From Candidatus Hermodarchaeum yapensis (GTDB taxonomy: Archaea > Asgardarchaeota > Hermodarchaeia > Hermodarchaeales > Hermodarchaeaceae), in assembly GCA_016840405.1 (NCBI GenBank), contig JAEOSK010000017.1:1-58400 (forward strand): DNA of 58,400 bases. The letters are read 5' to 3'. Positions 16,316 to 24,788 of the stretch are shown here, in pieces. The notes under the pieces were generated by a model, which did no database searches, was not told where the DNA came from, and saw nothing but the letters and a program-made list of their open reading frames with translations. Position numbers and translations under genes: made by a program. Positions within the stretch are counted from its first letter, which is position 1. Each line of letters opens with the position of its first letter.

Positions 16316-17287
16316 ATGGTTGACAAGCGAATCTGTGTGGAGCTGCTCTACAACAGCCGTCTCCCATATAGAACCTTAGCACAGCATTTTGGGTTAACCA
16401 TCAAAAGCATCCGGAAACGCGTAACCAAACTCGTCGAACAGGGAGTAATAAGAAAATTTTACTTAACCCTGAATCGGACCGCTTGTGGAAGCGACGTTGA
16501 AACTAAATTCATCTTAGGGCAACTCTGGACAGATGGCACTGAACATGATGATGCCCTAATTCAACAGCTTGGTAACAATATTCGAATTTATCGGGCGTTC
16601 AAAACAACACGAAACAGCTTTGGCTTCTATGCAATGGCAATTGGATTTCAAGGGCTCTCTGACTTGACGGAATTTGTCCAAAGAATAGACTGCGTAACGA
16701 AATTGGAAACAGATAGCCTGATTTTCGTATTGAGCCCTGGATTATGGCCCAAGTTAACCAATTGGCATCTTCCCAAGGTACAAAATTTAACAAAGGATCA
16801 ATGGCACGTCGTTCGTTATCTTAAAGATGATCCTCGGATGCCTATTGCTGACTTGGCACGCGCAACAGGGCAACCTGTGAGACGGGTTCGAAAAACAATA
16901 AATCTGCTCATTGAAACACGGTATGTGGTTGCCACAATCAGATGGGCTCCCGCGGCAGCTGGCCATGTTGAAGCCTTTCTACGGACTGACTTGGACCTTA
17001 ATCAGAGTTCCCGAGAAAAATTTGCCAACTGGCTTTATGATAAGTATCCCCTTGCATGTTGGGATGCGCTTTCTGTTGCGGATTCTCCCTCGACGGTCAT
17101 CCAGTACGTTTCTGCTCCAACGATTCATATTCTTGATGAAATAGAAAAAACGGTTAGAGCCGCTCCCTTCACAAAGAATGTTGATCTTTTAGTGACTTAC
17201 CGGCAACATAGATTTGATGGGTTAAGAGAGCATCGTCTGGGTCAATTGTTAAACCACGCAGGGTTGAATGCTCTAAACTCTCAATGA
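16316..17287 (+). CDS. Lrp/AsnC-like transcriptional regulator with two winged-helix units
   Basis: Two helix-turn-helix units are visible: LPYRTLAQHFGLTIKSIRKRVTKLVEQGVI (about 15-46) and MPIADLARATGQPVRRVRKTINLLIETRYV (about 175-205). Each is followed by an alpha/beta segment like the Lrp effector domain, so the protein is an internal duplication of the AsnC/Lrp unit. The ATG at 16316 is preferred over a TTG at 16304. It starts 238 bases from the divergent amidinohydrolase gene, and repeated GATATCC sites lie between. It may control itself or the neighbouring amino-acid genes; the effector is unknown. Confidence 0.8.
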   Translation: MVDKRICVELLYNSRLPYRTLAQHFGLTIKSIRKRVTKLVEQGVIRKFYLTLNRTACGSDVETKFILGQLWTDGTEHDDALIQQLGNNIRIYRAFKTTRNSFGFYAMAIGFQGLSDLTEFVQRIDCVTKLETDSLIFVLSPGLWPKLTNWHLPKVQNLTKDQWHVVRYLKDDPRMPIADLARATGQPVRRVRKTINLLIETRYVVATIRWAPAAAGHVEAFLRTDLDLNQSSREKFANWLYDKYPLACWDALSVADSPSTVIQYVSAPTIHILDEIEKTVRAAPFTKNVDLLVTYRQHRFDGLREHRLGQLLNHAGLNALNSQ

Positions 17288-17324
17288 GGAAATTCCGTGA
17301 AACAATTGTGAAAGTTGTTTTATC

Positions 17325-17387
17325 TAAAAAATGAATAAAAAAAGAAAGGCAGGAGGTCACTTCATTTCGTGAAAGGATAGTGCCTCC
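17325..17387 (-). terminator. Hairpin plus T-tract terminator of the SSB-like gene
   Basis: Read on the minus strand, GGAGG (17387-17383) pairs with CCTCC (17356-17352), with inner pairs CACT/AGTG and TTCA/TGAA. A long T-rich stretch follows (complement of the A-runs 17325-17347). It begins about 19 bases past the SSB stop codon. Confidence 0.6.
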
Positions 17388-17405
17388 ACGTGTCTTGATT
17401 CAATT

Positions 17406-17900
17406 TTAGTAGCGTCGACCGCGATCTCGGCGTGAATCACCGCGATCTCGGCGGTATCCTCCACCGCCGCGACCTCCACCGTAACTTCGACCGCCACCAT
17501 ATCCACCGTAGGACCGGCGGGGTGGGCGTTCATGTTCCATTGCGGAAAGATCGTTGTCCGTGTCGACTTCGTCAATGCTGGCATCAGCTTCTTTGAGTTC
17601 ACCATATCGACCGATGTTTAATCGGAGGTGTCCTTGGTAGAGGCTGGTGTAACCGTTTTCGAGACGGTAGGTTTTGTCCACTTCAACGGTTTCAATCATG
17701 TCGTCCCAGAGGGACATTGTAACTGTACCGGTGGTGTCGCCCGCCACAGCGTCAAGCACTCGGTGGGTTTCGCCATCCCGGCGTGATGTAACTTCGCGTT
17801 CTTCGCCTTTTTCGACGACTTTGAAGGTGATGTTCAAACTTTTCATTCGTGGTCGCAATTCTGCGACGGTTGCTTCAACAGGTTCTCTATCGTAGCTCAT
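17406..17900 (-). CDS. OB-fold single-strand DNA-binding-like protein with Gly/Arg-rich tail
   Basis: The 164-residue protein has an OB-fold domain (about 1-110: LNITFKVVEKGEEREV, SRRDGETHRVLDAVAGDTTG, TMSLWDDMIETVEVDKTY, HLRLNIGRYGELKEA), an acidic linker, and a C-terminal Gly/Arg/Tyr-rich tail (YGGYGGGRSYGGGRGGGGYR, RDRGRRY). Archaeal RPA/SSB-like proteins of this size bind single-stranded DNA or RNA; RGG tails usually add nucleic-acid affinity. The ATG at 17900 is chosen because GTGGTACC, shared with the paralogue at 39029, ends 4 bases upstream. It is nearly identical to 39029-39508 in the core. Confidence 0.88.
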   Translation of the reverse strand: MSYDREPVEATVAELRPRMKSLNITFKVVEKGEEREVTSRRDGETHRVLDAVAGDTTGTVTMSLWDDMIETVEVDKTYRLENGYTSLYQGHLRLNIGRYGELKEADASIDEVDTDNDLSAMEHERPPRRSYGGYGGGRSYGGGRGGGGYRRDRGDSRRDRGRRY

Positions 17901-17904
17901 TTTC

Positions 17905-18044
17905 GGTACCACATATGTTTCAAGTCAGACTTCCAAAAAGGGAACGTACCTCGGGAATCAACCAAAGCTGGAAATAATCGCCCAAATACATTTCTCTCAT
18001 CGGCGCTGATGCACTTGCAGAATTCACACCACTATAAAAAGGCT
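17905..18044 (-). promoter_or_regulatory. Promoter and long leader conserved with the 39029 paralogue
   Basis: AGCCTTTTTATA (18044-18033 on the minus strand) is a TATA-type element found identically at 38881. TTTTGGAAGTCTGA (17938-17925) and GTGGTACC (17912-17905) recur in the same order and near-identical spacing at the paralogue. The implied leader is about 110 bases. The rest of the interval to 18250 holds only the GGAGGG ribosome-binding site of the next plus-strand gene. Confidence 0.65.
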
Positions 18045-18250
18045 TGGTTTTCCCGGTTCCAAGCTTAGACTTATTGTAATTACTAAATGGGAACATGGGG
18101 GTTCCCATATTGACCATTTATGCGTACTTTTCGGACGGTTTGAACGCTTCTTAGTATCAGGGAAAATATTAGCATCCAATTCCCATGACCGTACACGAAC
18201 CTAACGGGATGACCAATTAAAATCAATATCCCGTAGGAGGGAAAGAAGAT

Positions 18251-19009
18251 ATGGATAGAAAACTCGCAAAAACAACACTACTAGTAGTTGGAATCAGTCT
18301 GTTACTCGCACTAGTTGGCAATTTTCCCCGCTGCTCAGCACAAAACAGTTGGTCAGATGACTTCTCAGATGGCAACTACACTGGCTGGACCGTCGAAGAG
18401 GGCACCTTCAATGCCTCGAACTACATCCTTGAAGCCTCTGGAGATCCTGGCGGGATAGTCGACTGGCACAAGGTTCGTCATAGTAGTCAGGTCGCATACG
18501 GGAACTGGAGTCTTGACATGTATATCAACGGCTCCGAAGATACTCTGTTTTACATCAGTTTCATCGCGGACTCACTCTTCGACTGGGGACCAAGCCTCTA
18601 TGTACCCCGGAATGGATACGCACTATTTTTCGATACTGAGGGACCCACAAGAATGACACTTGAACTATGGACCAGTGAAGATTTTGATGAAATCGGTATT
18701 TGGCAGCCATCCGCTTTTAACGGCTGGCAGAATATCACAATCACACGTGATTTCACGGGAGCCTTCACAGTGTCTGTTAACGGAACCTCCCGGATTTCTG
18801 TAACTGACAACGATCACACAACGTCAGCACAGTTTGGCTGGATGAGTGACCCATGGAGCGCCATCGACAATGTTATTGTCAACGAACTAGATGGTTACAA
18901 TAATAATAATCACTACATCCCCATTGAATTGCTTCTTCTCGTTGGTGGTGTTGCTATTATTATCGTGATAGTCATTATTGCAGTGATTTATCTTCGACGT
19001 AGAGGCTAA
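18251..19009 (+). CDS. Secreted, membrane-anchored LamG/concanavalin-like protein
   Basis: An N-terminal signal peptide (about residues 1-30, ending CSAQ) is followed by a single beta-sandwich domain (about 35-215) of the family-16-glycosidase/LamG kind. It begins WSDDFSDGNYTGWTVEEGTF and ends in a WSAIDNVIVNE strand. A short Asn-rich spacer leads to a C-terminal transmembrane helix and RRRG stop-transfer end. Several Asn-X-Ser/Thr sequons (NYT, NAS, NWS, NGS, NIT, NGT) suit surface glycosylation. No catalytic residues of a glycosidase are evident, so sugar binding is more likely. GGAGGG precedes the ATG. Confidence 0.75.
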   Translation: MDRKLAKTTLLVVGISLLLALVGNFPRCSAQNSWSDDFSDGNYTGWTVEEGTFNASNYILEASGDPGGIVDWHKVRHSSQVAYGNWSLDMYINGSEDTLFYISFIADSLFDWGPSLYVPRNGYALFFDTEGPTRMTLELWTSEDFDEIGIWQPSAFNGWQNITITRDFTGAFTVSVNGTSRISVTDNDHTTSAQFGWMSDPWSAIDNVIVNELDGYNNNNHYIPIELLLLVGGVAIIIVIVIIAVIYLRRRG

Positions 19010-19058
19010 CTCAGAACCAAGATGTACCAAACCATGAATACCTAAGTGTCAGTTCAAA

Positions 19059-19090
19059 GGGAGGTGGTGCCTCCCAATTTTTTCTTTTTT
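19059..19090 (+). terminator. Hairpin plus T-tract terminator
   Basis: GGGAGG (19059-19064), loop TGGTG, CCTCCC (19070-19075), then AATTTTTTCTTTTTT. It lies 50 bases past the stop of the anchored surface protein and is the fifth member of the GGGAGG...CCTCCC family in the window. Confidence 0.75.
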
Positions 19091-19191
19091 CAGTGAAAGC
19101 CAAGAGCTTGAGATACTTGCGACTTTATTGATATATTCTTGGTTTGACCTGAAGGGCCTCCTCGCTACTTGGATGAATAAGGTGTGTGTTA

Positions 19192-20367
19192 CTATCTTCG
19201 GCGTTTCCAGAAAACGCTGATCAATACTGCTCCAATTACAATTCCAAGACTTGCAGGGAGTATCATTATTACTGGATTAAGTGGTGGAGGTAGACTGGGT
19301 GTTGAGGGGATGATGAAATTTTCCACAATCATGTGATGTTGAATTGCATTGCTATCTCCAGTTATGACGACAACTAAGTCATGATTTGGAACAACCCAAA
19401 TGAATTGACCTAGCCAGCCACGGGCAGCATACGCACCTACATGCGGGTACACCCACCACTGATACCCATACCCAGCAGATCCTGGAGTAGGATGGAACGT
19501 GTATTGACAAGATGTCGATGTGACTAGCCATGAATGGGGCACGATGATTTGACCATCCCAAACGCCTCCCCGCAAACACAGATAACCAATTTTTGCGATG
19601 TCCCTGGGTCGCAGATACAAATCGGAACCCCCCATCGCGGCACCTTGCGGGTCACCAGGCCACCACCAATAAGTAATGCCTAACGGGGAGAAGAGGAATT
19701 CGTCCGCAAAGACAGTAGTATTCTGCCCTGCGGCTTCAGACACGATGGCAGAGAGAAGGTGGGATCCCCCAGTATTGTATACCCATGTTTCACCCGGTGC
19801 ATACTCCATTGGGCGATCGAGCACCCATTTCACCCAATCAGGACTACTCACAAGGGCGCCATATTCATTTTCTTCCCAAGGGAGTCCTGATGTCATTGTA
19901 AGTAAATGTTCAATTGTAATCGCCTCCTTACGGGAATCCATGTTCTCGAAAGTGCGATCTGGGAAATAATCCAATACGAATTCATCTACACCACCAATGT
20001 GGCCCTGGGCAATGGCTATTCCTACTAAAAGTGAGGTTACGCTTTTGGTACAGGAGTGGATTTCATTGGCTACATCACTGTTTTCGGGCTGACCAAAATA
20101 ATTCTCATAGACTAGATATCCGCCATGAACGATTAACAGTGAGATGATGTCTTCGCTCCACGAACTGTCATTGATATACGCTTCCATTTCCTCTAACAGA
20201 GTTACATTCATATCATGGGATTCGGGAGTTGCCGTCTGCCAATCTATGGTTGGCCAATACTCAGGAGATACTGCCTGTATTCTATCGTGCATGAAGGGAC
20301 TCGTAACCAGAATCGAGAAGATCAAAACAGCTGCGTGTAGCATCATACGGGTTTGTTTCATTAACAT
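19192..20367 (-). CDS. Serine hydrolase of the beta-lactamase/CubicO family, membrane-anchored
   Basis: After a signal peptide (about residues 1-33) comes a penicillin-binding-fold hydrolase. The catalytic SxxK is SCTK at residues 105-108, preceding LLVGIAIAQG; MTSGLPWEENEYG and the Tyr motif VYNTGG (about 196-201) follow, then a GYGYQWW strand and ARGWLGQFIWVVPNHDLVVV near the end. A C-terminal membrane helix (LGIVIGAVLISVFW) with KRRR anchors it facing outward. Family members hydrolyse esters, amides or small peptides; the substrate is unknown. It is monocistronic by spacing. Confidence 0.88.
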   Translation of the reverse strand: MLMKQTRMMLHAAVLIFSILVTSPFMHDRIQAVSPEYWPTIDWQTATPESHDMNVTLLEEMEAYINDSSWSEDIISLLIVHGGYLVYENYFGQPENSDVANEIHSCTKSVTSLLVGIAIAQGHIGGVDEFVLDYFPDRTFENMDSRKEAITIEHLLTMTSGLPWEENEYGALVSSPDWVKWVLDRPMEYAPGETWVYNTGGSHLLSAIVSEAAGQNTTVFADEFLFSPLGITYWWWPGDPQGAAMGGSDLYLRPRDIAKIGYLCLRGGVWDGQIIVPHSWLVTSTSCQYTFHPTPGSAGYGYQWWVYPHVGAYAARGWLGQFIWVVPNHDLVVVITGDSNAIQHHMIVENFIIPSTPSLPPPLNPVIMILPASLGIVIGAVLISVFWKRRR

Positions 20368-20583
20368 CCTCGAAATTAGAATGTCTAGTATTCTGTGTTT
20401 TATCTTTAGGGAATACGGCAGGGGTCAAGAAAATCCATTCCAACTCCAAGATTATTAAGCCAAAAACGCTGTCACGTTTTGAAACAAGTGCCTTTGAAAT
20501 TTATCTTAAAGTGCTATAAACGAAGCCAATTCCTAGTGATGAAGAGGAAACAGCTATACTTCTCCAAATCGTAAATTTACTTG

Positions 20584-21717
20584 ATGCCATCGGTTCGTAT
20601 TGCACTCGCGGAATACTTAGACACAATTCGCAAGTATGCATACGAAATTGCCAATGTCAAAAGTGGCATCTTCCCAAGGGATGATCCCCAATTTTTTTTA
20701 CAACAACCGAACGTCTGGTTTCAGAAAGAAGCCGATTGGGTTGAAGTACTTAACAAAGGAATAGAAATTATCCGCCAGTATGTAGATGTAGTGAACCGTT
20801 GGATAACCCACATTAGAGGCTTTGTTAACAACCTTCATCTAACTGGAACTGAATATCGACAAATTGTTGAAAACCAAGGCGGAATGATTGAATTCCTACA
20901 AACCAAAACATATGATGAAGAATATCTATATTGGGTACTCGAAGACACCTCCGAAGAAGTAGAACGACTTGCCATTGCCTCCCGTGAACTCTTAGAGCAA
21001 GCCCCGACTTTGGTCACACTTACAAATCAGATTCAAGGAACATTCATGAAAAATGTGAAACAGATCACTCAAACCTGGACAACTCAAAATCTCTCTGAAT
21101 TGTACTCAAAATTAATTACACTCCTTGAAGCGTCCACCGCAAGCAAGAATCTACCTGAAACCATCAAACATCTGGGAACCTACGGTGACATTATTATCAC
21201 GGTCTTAGCGTCAACCCCCTTATTCGCTGATGATAATAGTGCTGACCTCACTTCCCTTGAGCTATTTCAAGAAGTGACAACTAATATTCAAAAACTAGTT
21301 CAGAGTACACAGGATTTCCGGGAATTCGTCCGGTTACGGAGCATTGCCTACCAACGGTTTCTTGAGCACATAAAAGCTCTCATACAAGCTTTCCTTTTAT
21401 CACCAAAAGATGTTAATCCTTGGATAATCCAATTCGTCAAAGATGCATCAAAACCAGCACTAAAACTGCTTCCCAAAGAAATCCCGACAGATACTCTCCC
21501 ACTCGCTTTCCTCCAAGCTGAGGATGCCCAAAATGATTGGGTGGCGATTAGCACCAAACTGAAGCCGTTACGACAAAGTGCGTTTAAACTCAACGAGGTA
21601 CTCCAATCACCAGCTATTGCACAATTCCTTACAGCTGATCAACAACGCCGAGAAATCACTAATAAGTGGCTTCCCAAGATGCTTGTAAAATATCAATCCC
21701 TTCGTGAAGCGGTCTAA
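20584..21717 (+). CDS. Unrecognised ~380-residue helical protein, paralogue of 27844-28986
   Basis: The protein has no signal peptide or membrane helix and is almost wholly helical by composition. It aligns along its whole length with the product of 27844-28986. The best blocks are YWVLEDTSEEVERL (about 118), a NRWITHIRGFVNNL block (about 64), IPTDTLPLAFLQAEDA (about 304) and a closing VLQSPAIAQFLTADQQR (about 343). Both genes begin TTG-ATG; the ATG is used here. I recognise no known family and no catalytic motif. The conserved C-terminal block suggests a structural or interaction role, which is inference. Confidence 0.7.
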   Translation: MPSVRIALAEYLDTIRKYAYEIANVKSGIFPRDDPQFFLQQPNVWFQKEADWVEVLNKGIEIIRQYVDVVNRWITHIRGFVNNLHLTGTEYRQIVENQGGMIEFLQTKTYDEEYLYWVLEDTSEEVERLAIASRELLEQAPTLVTLTNQIQGTFMKNVKQITQTWTTQNLSELYSKLITLLEASTASKNLPETIKHLGTYGDIIITVLASTPLFADDNSADLTSLELFQEVTTNIQKLVQSTQDFREFVRLRSIAYQRFLEHIKALIQAFLLSPKDVNPWIIQFVKDASKPALKLLPKEIPTDTLPLAFLQAEDAQNDWVAISTKLKPLRQSAFKLNEVLQSPAIAQFLTADQQRREITNKWLPKMLVKYQSLREAV

Positions 21718-21907
21718 ACCTGACAGTCAATTTGTTCCCTTTCCATTTTGGGGACAGGATTGTCCACAATGTGTCGGTTTTCTCTCGTTTTCTGACCGGT
21801 TTACAACCCGTGGAGTACCCGTCGATTGAAATGCCACTAAAACTACTCCTTCATGTGGTTTCACTCTTATCGTACGCAATTGGAGGGGTGACCCACAAGG
21901 AGCTGCC

Positions 21908-22348
21908 ATGGCGATGAGGTATTCGGATTTGATTAAAGAGTATCGACGACTCGTTGCAATCCAACCAGACCAGCTCATCTCACAGGAAGAACCAGAAAGA
22001 GTCGTCAACCTTTATGAAAACGATCGAATCCGAATCTTACTCTTACGTACCCCCGAAGCCCCGGACACTGTAAAACTGGAAATTGAAATTGCATTACCGG
22101 ATCGCATCTGGGGATTAGACGCCAACTATTTCTCCGATGCCATCACAACTCCGGACCAACCCTCCATCTGTACGTCCCTACAAGAAATGGTTTTGCTCTT
22201 CCAGTATCTCCTAAAACTCCAAAAAGCCGGTTTCACACTAGATTTCTACGGTGAAGAAGGTCTCTTCATTGCTTGCTACTACATCGATAAGACGCCTTCA
22301 AAAACGCTCTATTTAGCATTTCAGCCCCCACAAATCAAAGCGAATTAA
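21908..22348 (+). CDS. Hypothetical cytoplasmic protein (146 aa)
   Basis: AAGGAG lies 6 bases before the ATG (second in-frame ATG two codons on). The protein begins with a helix (YSDLIKEYRRLVAI), continues as a mixed alpha/beta domain with strands RIRILLLRT and KLEIEIALP, and ends with LYLAFQPPQIK. There is no signal peptide, membrane helix or obvious active-site motif. It follows the 378-residue family member by 190 bases on the same strand and may share its transcript, but the gap argues for its own promoter. Family not recognised. Confidence 0.6.
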   Translation: MAMRYSDLIKEYRRLVAIQPDQLISQEEPERVVNLYENDRIRILLLRTPEAPDTVKLEIEIALPDRIWGLDANYFSDAITTPDQPSICTSLQEMVLLFQYLLKLQKAGFTLDFYGEEGLFIACYYIDKTPSKTLYLAFQPPQIKAN

Positions 22349-22466
22349 GCTTCATTCAACTTTTTTAATGAAGGTTACTTGGGCCAAGTGGTTTGGGGGC
22401 CTTCCGCCAGAAGCACCTGATACTTGCTGGTTTGAATTAACCTAACCTTTGATGACTCTATGAACA

Positions 22467-22508
22467 GACTCGTTTCAATAACGGAACGGGTCCTTTCTTT
22501 CCTTTTTT
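22467..22508 (+). terminator. Hairpin plus T-tract terminator
   Basis: GACTCGTTTC (22467-22476) pairs with GGAACGGGTC (22483-22492, two G-T pairs), followed by CCTTTCTTTCCTTTTTT. It lies about 120 bases past the upstream stop. A smaller CTTCATT/AATGAAG stem with a T6 run sits directly after that stop at 22351-22373. Confidence 0.5.
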
Positions 22509-22595
22509 GGGAGGAAAGATTGATTTTGACCAAAGGAATCTGATAACATTCTTGCTTTACGATCATGAAAACGGTTAATTTATCTTAAGCTACTT

Positions 22596-23474
22596 ATGGT
22601 CAACAGTAGAATTCTCATGTCGAAATCCAAGAATCTAATCACAGTGACTTTGGAATCGACGATGGTGGGACCCTTATGGGCACGTGCTAAGTATAGTCAA
22701 TTATATCCCGAAATCTTGTCAGATGCCCAGGCTGTGAAGTTATTCGAGAAAGTGAAAACTCGACATTGGGAAGCTGAAGCAGAATTTACTAAAATGGAAG
22801 AGTTGATTGACGAGTTTTACGGGCTCACCTTTTTGATTCGGGCAAGCACTATCGACGAGACTATCAAGGAATTTCTTTCACGACACCCAGAAGCGACAAT
22901 AGTCAACATTGGTTGTGGGCTAGATACTACTTTCTCACGCATTGATAATGGTCAGATAAGATGGTATGACTTAGATCTACCTGATGTCGTCCAATATCGC
23001 CGACAGTGGCTTCCAGAAACCCCAAGAAATCTCACAATCGGTAAATCGGTGTTTGATTATTCTTGGTTTGAGGATGTGCAATTCAGGCCTCGGAAGGGAA
23101 TTTTCTGTTTTGCTGGGGGGTTGTTTCATTACTTCTCCGAATCAAAGGTTGCTGCCCTCTTTCAGGCGATGGCGAGAACGTTTCCTAGCGGTGAACTCTT
23201 CTTTGATATGCCATCTAACCTTGGTTTACGAATACTGAAACGCAGGTTCAAATCTTATGACATTGAGGGCATTGACATCAAATTTGGGTTAGGCAATGCA
23301 CGGAAACAAATTCCCTCATGGACAAAGCGTGCGAAGGTGCTGGACTGGTTTCCCATGTTTTCCAGGGTGCCTTGGAATCCAAGGTGGAAATGGAAGACTC
23401 GTATGATGATGCGCCTAAGCGACTGGCTCAAAGTCGTTACATTTGTCCATATAAAATTCCAGATAGAACAATAA
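22596..23474 (+). CDS. Leucine carboxyl methyltransferase-family O-methyltransferase
   Basis: The sequence follows the LCM/PPM/Tcmp family (PF04072): TLESTMVGPLWARAKYS near the start, TIVNIGCGLDTTFSRID as the SAM-binding motif (about residue 100), WYDLDLPDVVQYRRQWLPE, and FCFAGGLFHYFSE further on. Bacterial relatives methylate polyketide or other small-molecule hydroxyl groups, and eukaryotic ones methylate a protein carboxylate, so the substrate here is open. The annotated ATG at 22596 lies close behind a TTTATCTTAAG TATA-like element, making the ATG at 22617 a realistic alternative. The gene stands alone on its transcript. Confidence 0.82.
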   Translation: MVNSRILMSKSKNLITVTLESTMVGPLWARAKYSQLYPEILSDAQAVKLFEKVKTRHWEAEAEFTKMEELIDEFYGLTFLIRASTIDETIKEFLSRHPEATIVNIGCGLDTTFSRIDNGQIRWYDLDLPDVVQYRRQWLPETPRNLTIGKSVFDYSWFEDVQFRPRKGIFCFAGGLFHYFSESKVAALFQAMARTFPSGELFFDMPSNLGLRILKRRFKSYDIEGIDIKFGLGNARKQIPSWTKRAKVLDWFPMFSRVPWNPRWKWKTRMMMRLSDWLKVVTFVHIKFQIEQ

Positions 23475-23542
23475 ACGTTGAAGCAATAAAGTATCTGATT
23501 TTTCGCATTCTTTAAGATGTATTATGTCAAGGGTATTTGTTA

Positions 23543-24658
23543 ATGATTTTTGAGCTCAAAAAGAAGGAATATACGAAGATTCGACCTTTATTCAGAGAAT
23601 TAGACTATCAGCTTACTATAGCTGCCGTTATCGAAGGATCAAGTCCAGGACGAATCTTTGTCGACAATCCCCAAAGACCCAATAGCGCCTTTATCTGCTC
23701 AGTGGAAGGCTACTATCTAGCTGGAGATCCCCACAACGATGGCTTCAACCAGGGTCTTTGTGATTACATCCTCAACACGATACTTGCCGGAGATACCATT
23801 CGTGAAAACGATAATGACCTGGTCTTATGCATTCATCCTGAGGAATGGCTAACTAAGTTCGACGTTATTTTCCCTACTCGGCCACCTCTACAATTGCCCC
23901 GATTATATTATACTTGTACTGAAGTCAAAGTAGATTGGCAAAATAAGATACCTACTGGATTTTCCATTCATCAACTGGACCCAAAGTTACTTGAACAAAA
24001 AAACATGGAAATCCCTGACCATATTCCCAGCTGGATGCGAATCAATTGGGGATCTATTGATGCCTTCTGGAGACAGGGTTTTGGCTTCTGCACGGTGTTC
24101 AATAATGAACTAGTCTCGTGGAGTCTCACTGATTGCGTCAGTGGAAACTTTTGTGAGATTGGCATACGGACAAAACCCGAATATCGCCGCCGTGGACTCG
24201 CCACACTCACCGCGGCTGCAACTGTCGACTATGCCCTCAAACACGGCTACTCTCAAGTTGGCTGGCACACTAACATCGAAAACTACGGTTCCATCGGCGT
24301 TGCAGAAAACGTAGGATTTACAAAAACACGTGACTACATCTGGTACTATTGTATGATAGATGAAGCCACTCATCTAGCTGAAACAGGTCTTCGAAGCTTT
24401 ATCCAGGGCTATTTCGCCCTAGCGCTTGATGACTATGAACAAGCCTTCGCCAAAGGACGCGTTTCATATTGGTACTATCATCAAGCCGCTCAAGCAGCTG
24501 CAACATTACGGGAAAAGCAAAAAGCCCTCAACCTCCTCAACCAAGCTATAACTGAGGGGTGGCGAAATCTTGAATACACCCAAGAATGCTCTGAGTTCGA
24601 CTTTCTACATGACACCAAGGATTGGCAAAAAATCATCAAACGAATGAAACCTAGATGA
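23543..24658 (+). CDS. GNAT acetyltransferase with C-terminal TPR-like tail
   Basis: Residues about 1-260 resemble GNAT-acetyltransferase/FR47-like proteins. The acetyl-CoA pyrophosphate-binding segment is TKPEYRRRGLATLTAAATVDYAL (about 210-232), followed by WHTNIENYGSIGVAENVGFTK, the usual Asn-Gly-Ser...GF signature. Residues about 290-370 contain two helix pairs (GYFALALDDYEQAFAKG, KQKALNLLNQAI) that look like a degenerate TPR unit and may mediate binding. The ATG at 23543 is preferred over a TTG two codons upstream. The acceptor is unknown. Confidence 0.8.
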   Translation: MIFELKKKEYTKIRPLFRELDYQLTIAAVIEGSSPGRIFVDNPQRPNSAFICSVEGYYLAGDPHNDGFNQGLCDYILNTILAGDTIRENDNDLVLCIHPEEWLTKFDVIFPTRPPLQLPRLYYTCTEVKVDWQNKIPTGFSIHQLDPKLLEQKNMEIPDHIPSWMRINWGSIDAFWRQGFGFCTVFNNELVSWSLTDCVSGNFCEIGIRTKPEYRRRGLATLTAAATVDYALKHGYSQVGWHTNIENYGSIGVAENVGFTKTRDYIWYYCMIDEATHLAETGLRSFIQGYFALALDDYEQAFAKGRVSYWYYHQAAQAAATLREKQKALNLLNQAITEGWRNLEYTQECSEFDFLHDTKDWQKIIKRMKPR

Positions 24659-24788
24659 TTGTTTACCTATACAGATTGGGTGTGATTTAGTCGTTGCAAT
24701 TGTGGTACGATTACTCGAATGATCACAACTATTAGGAGAATTCACACGGATTGTGGAAAACTTCTTCAGATAGACAATGACATGTAAT

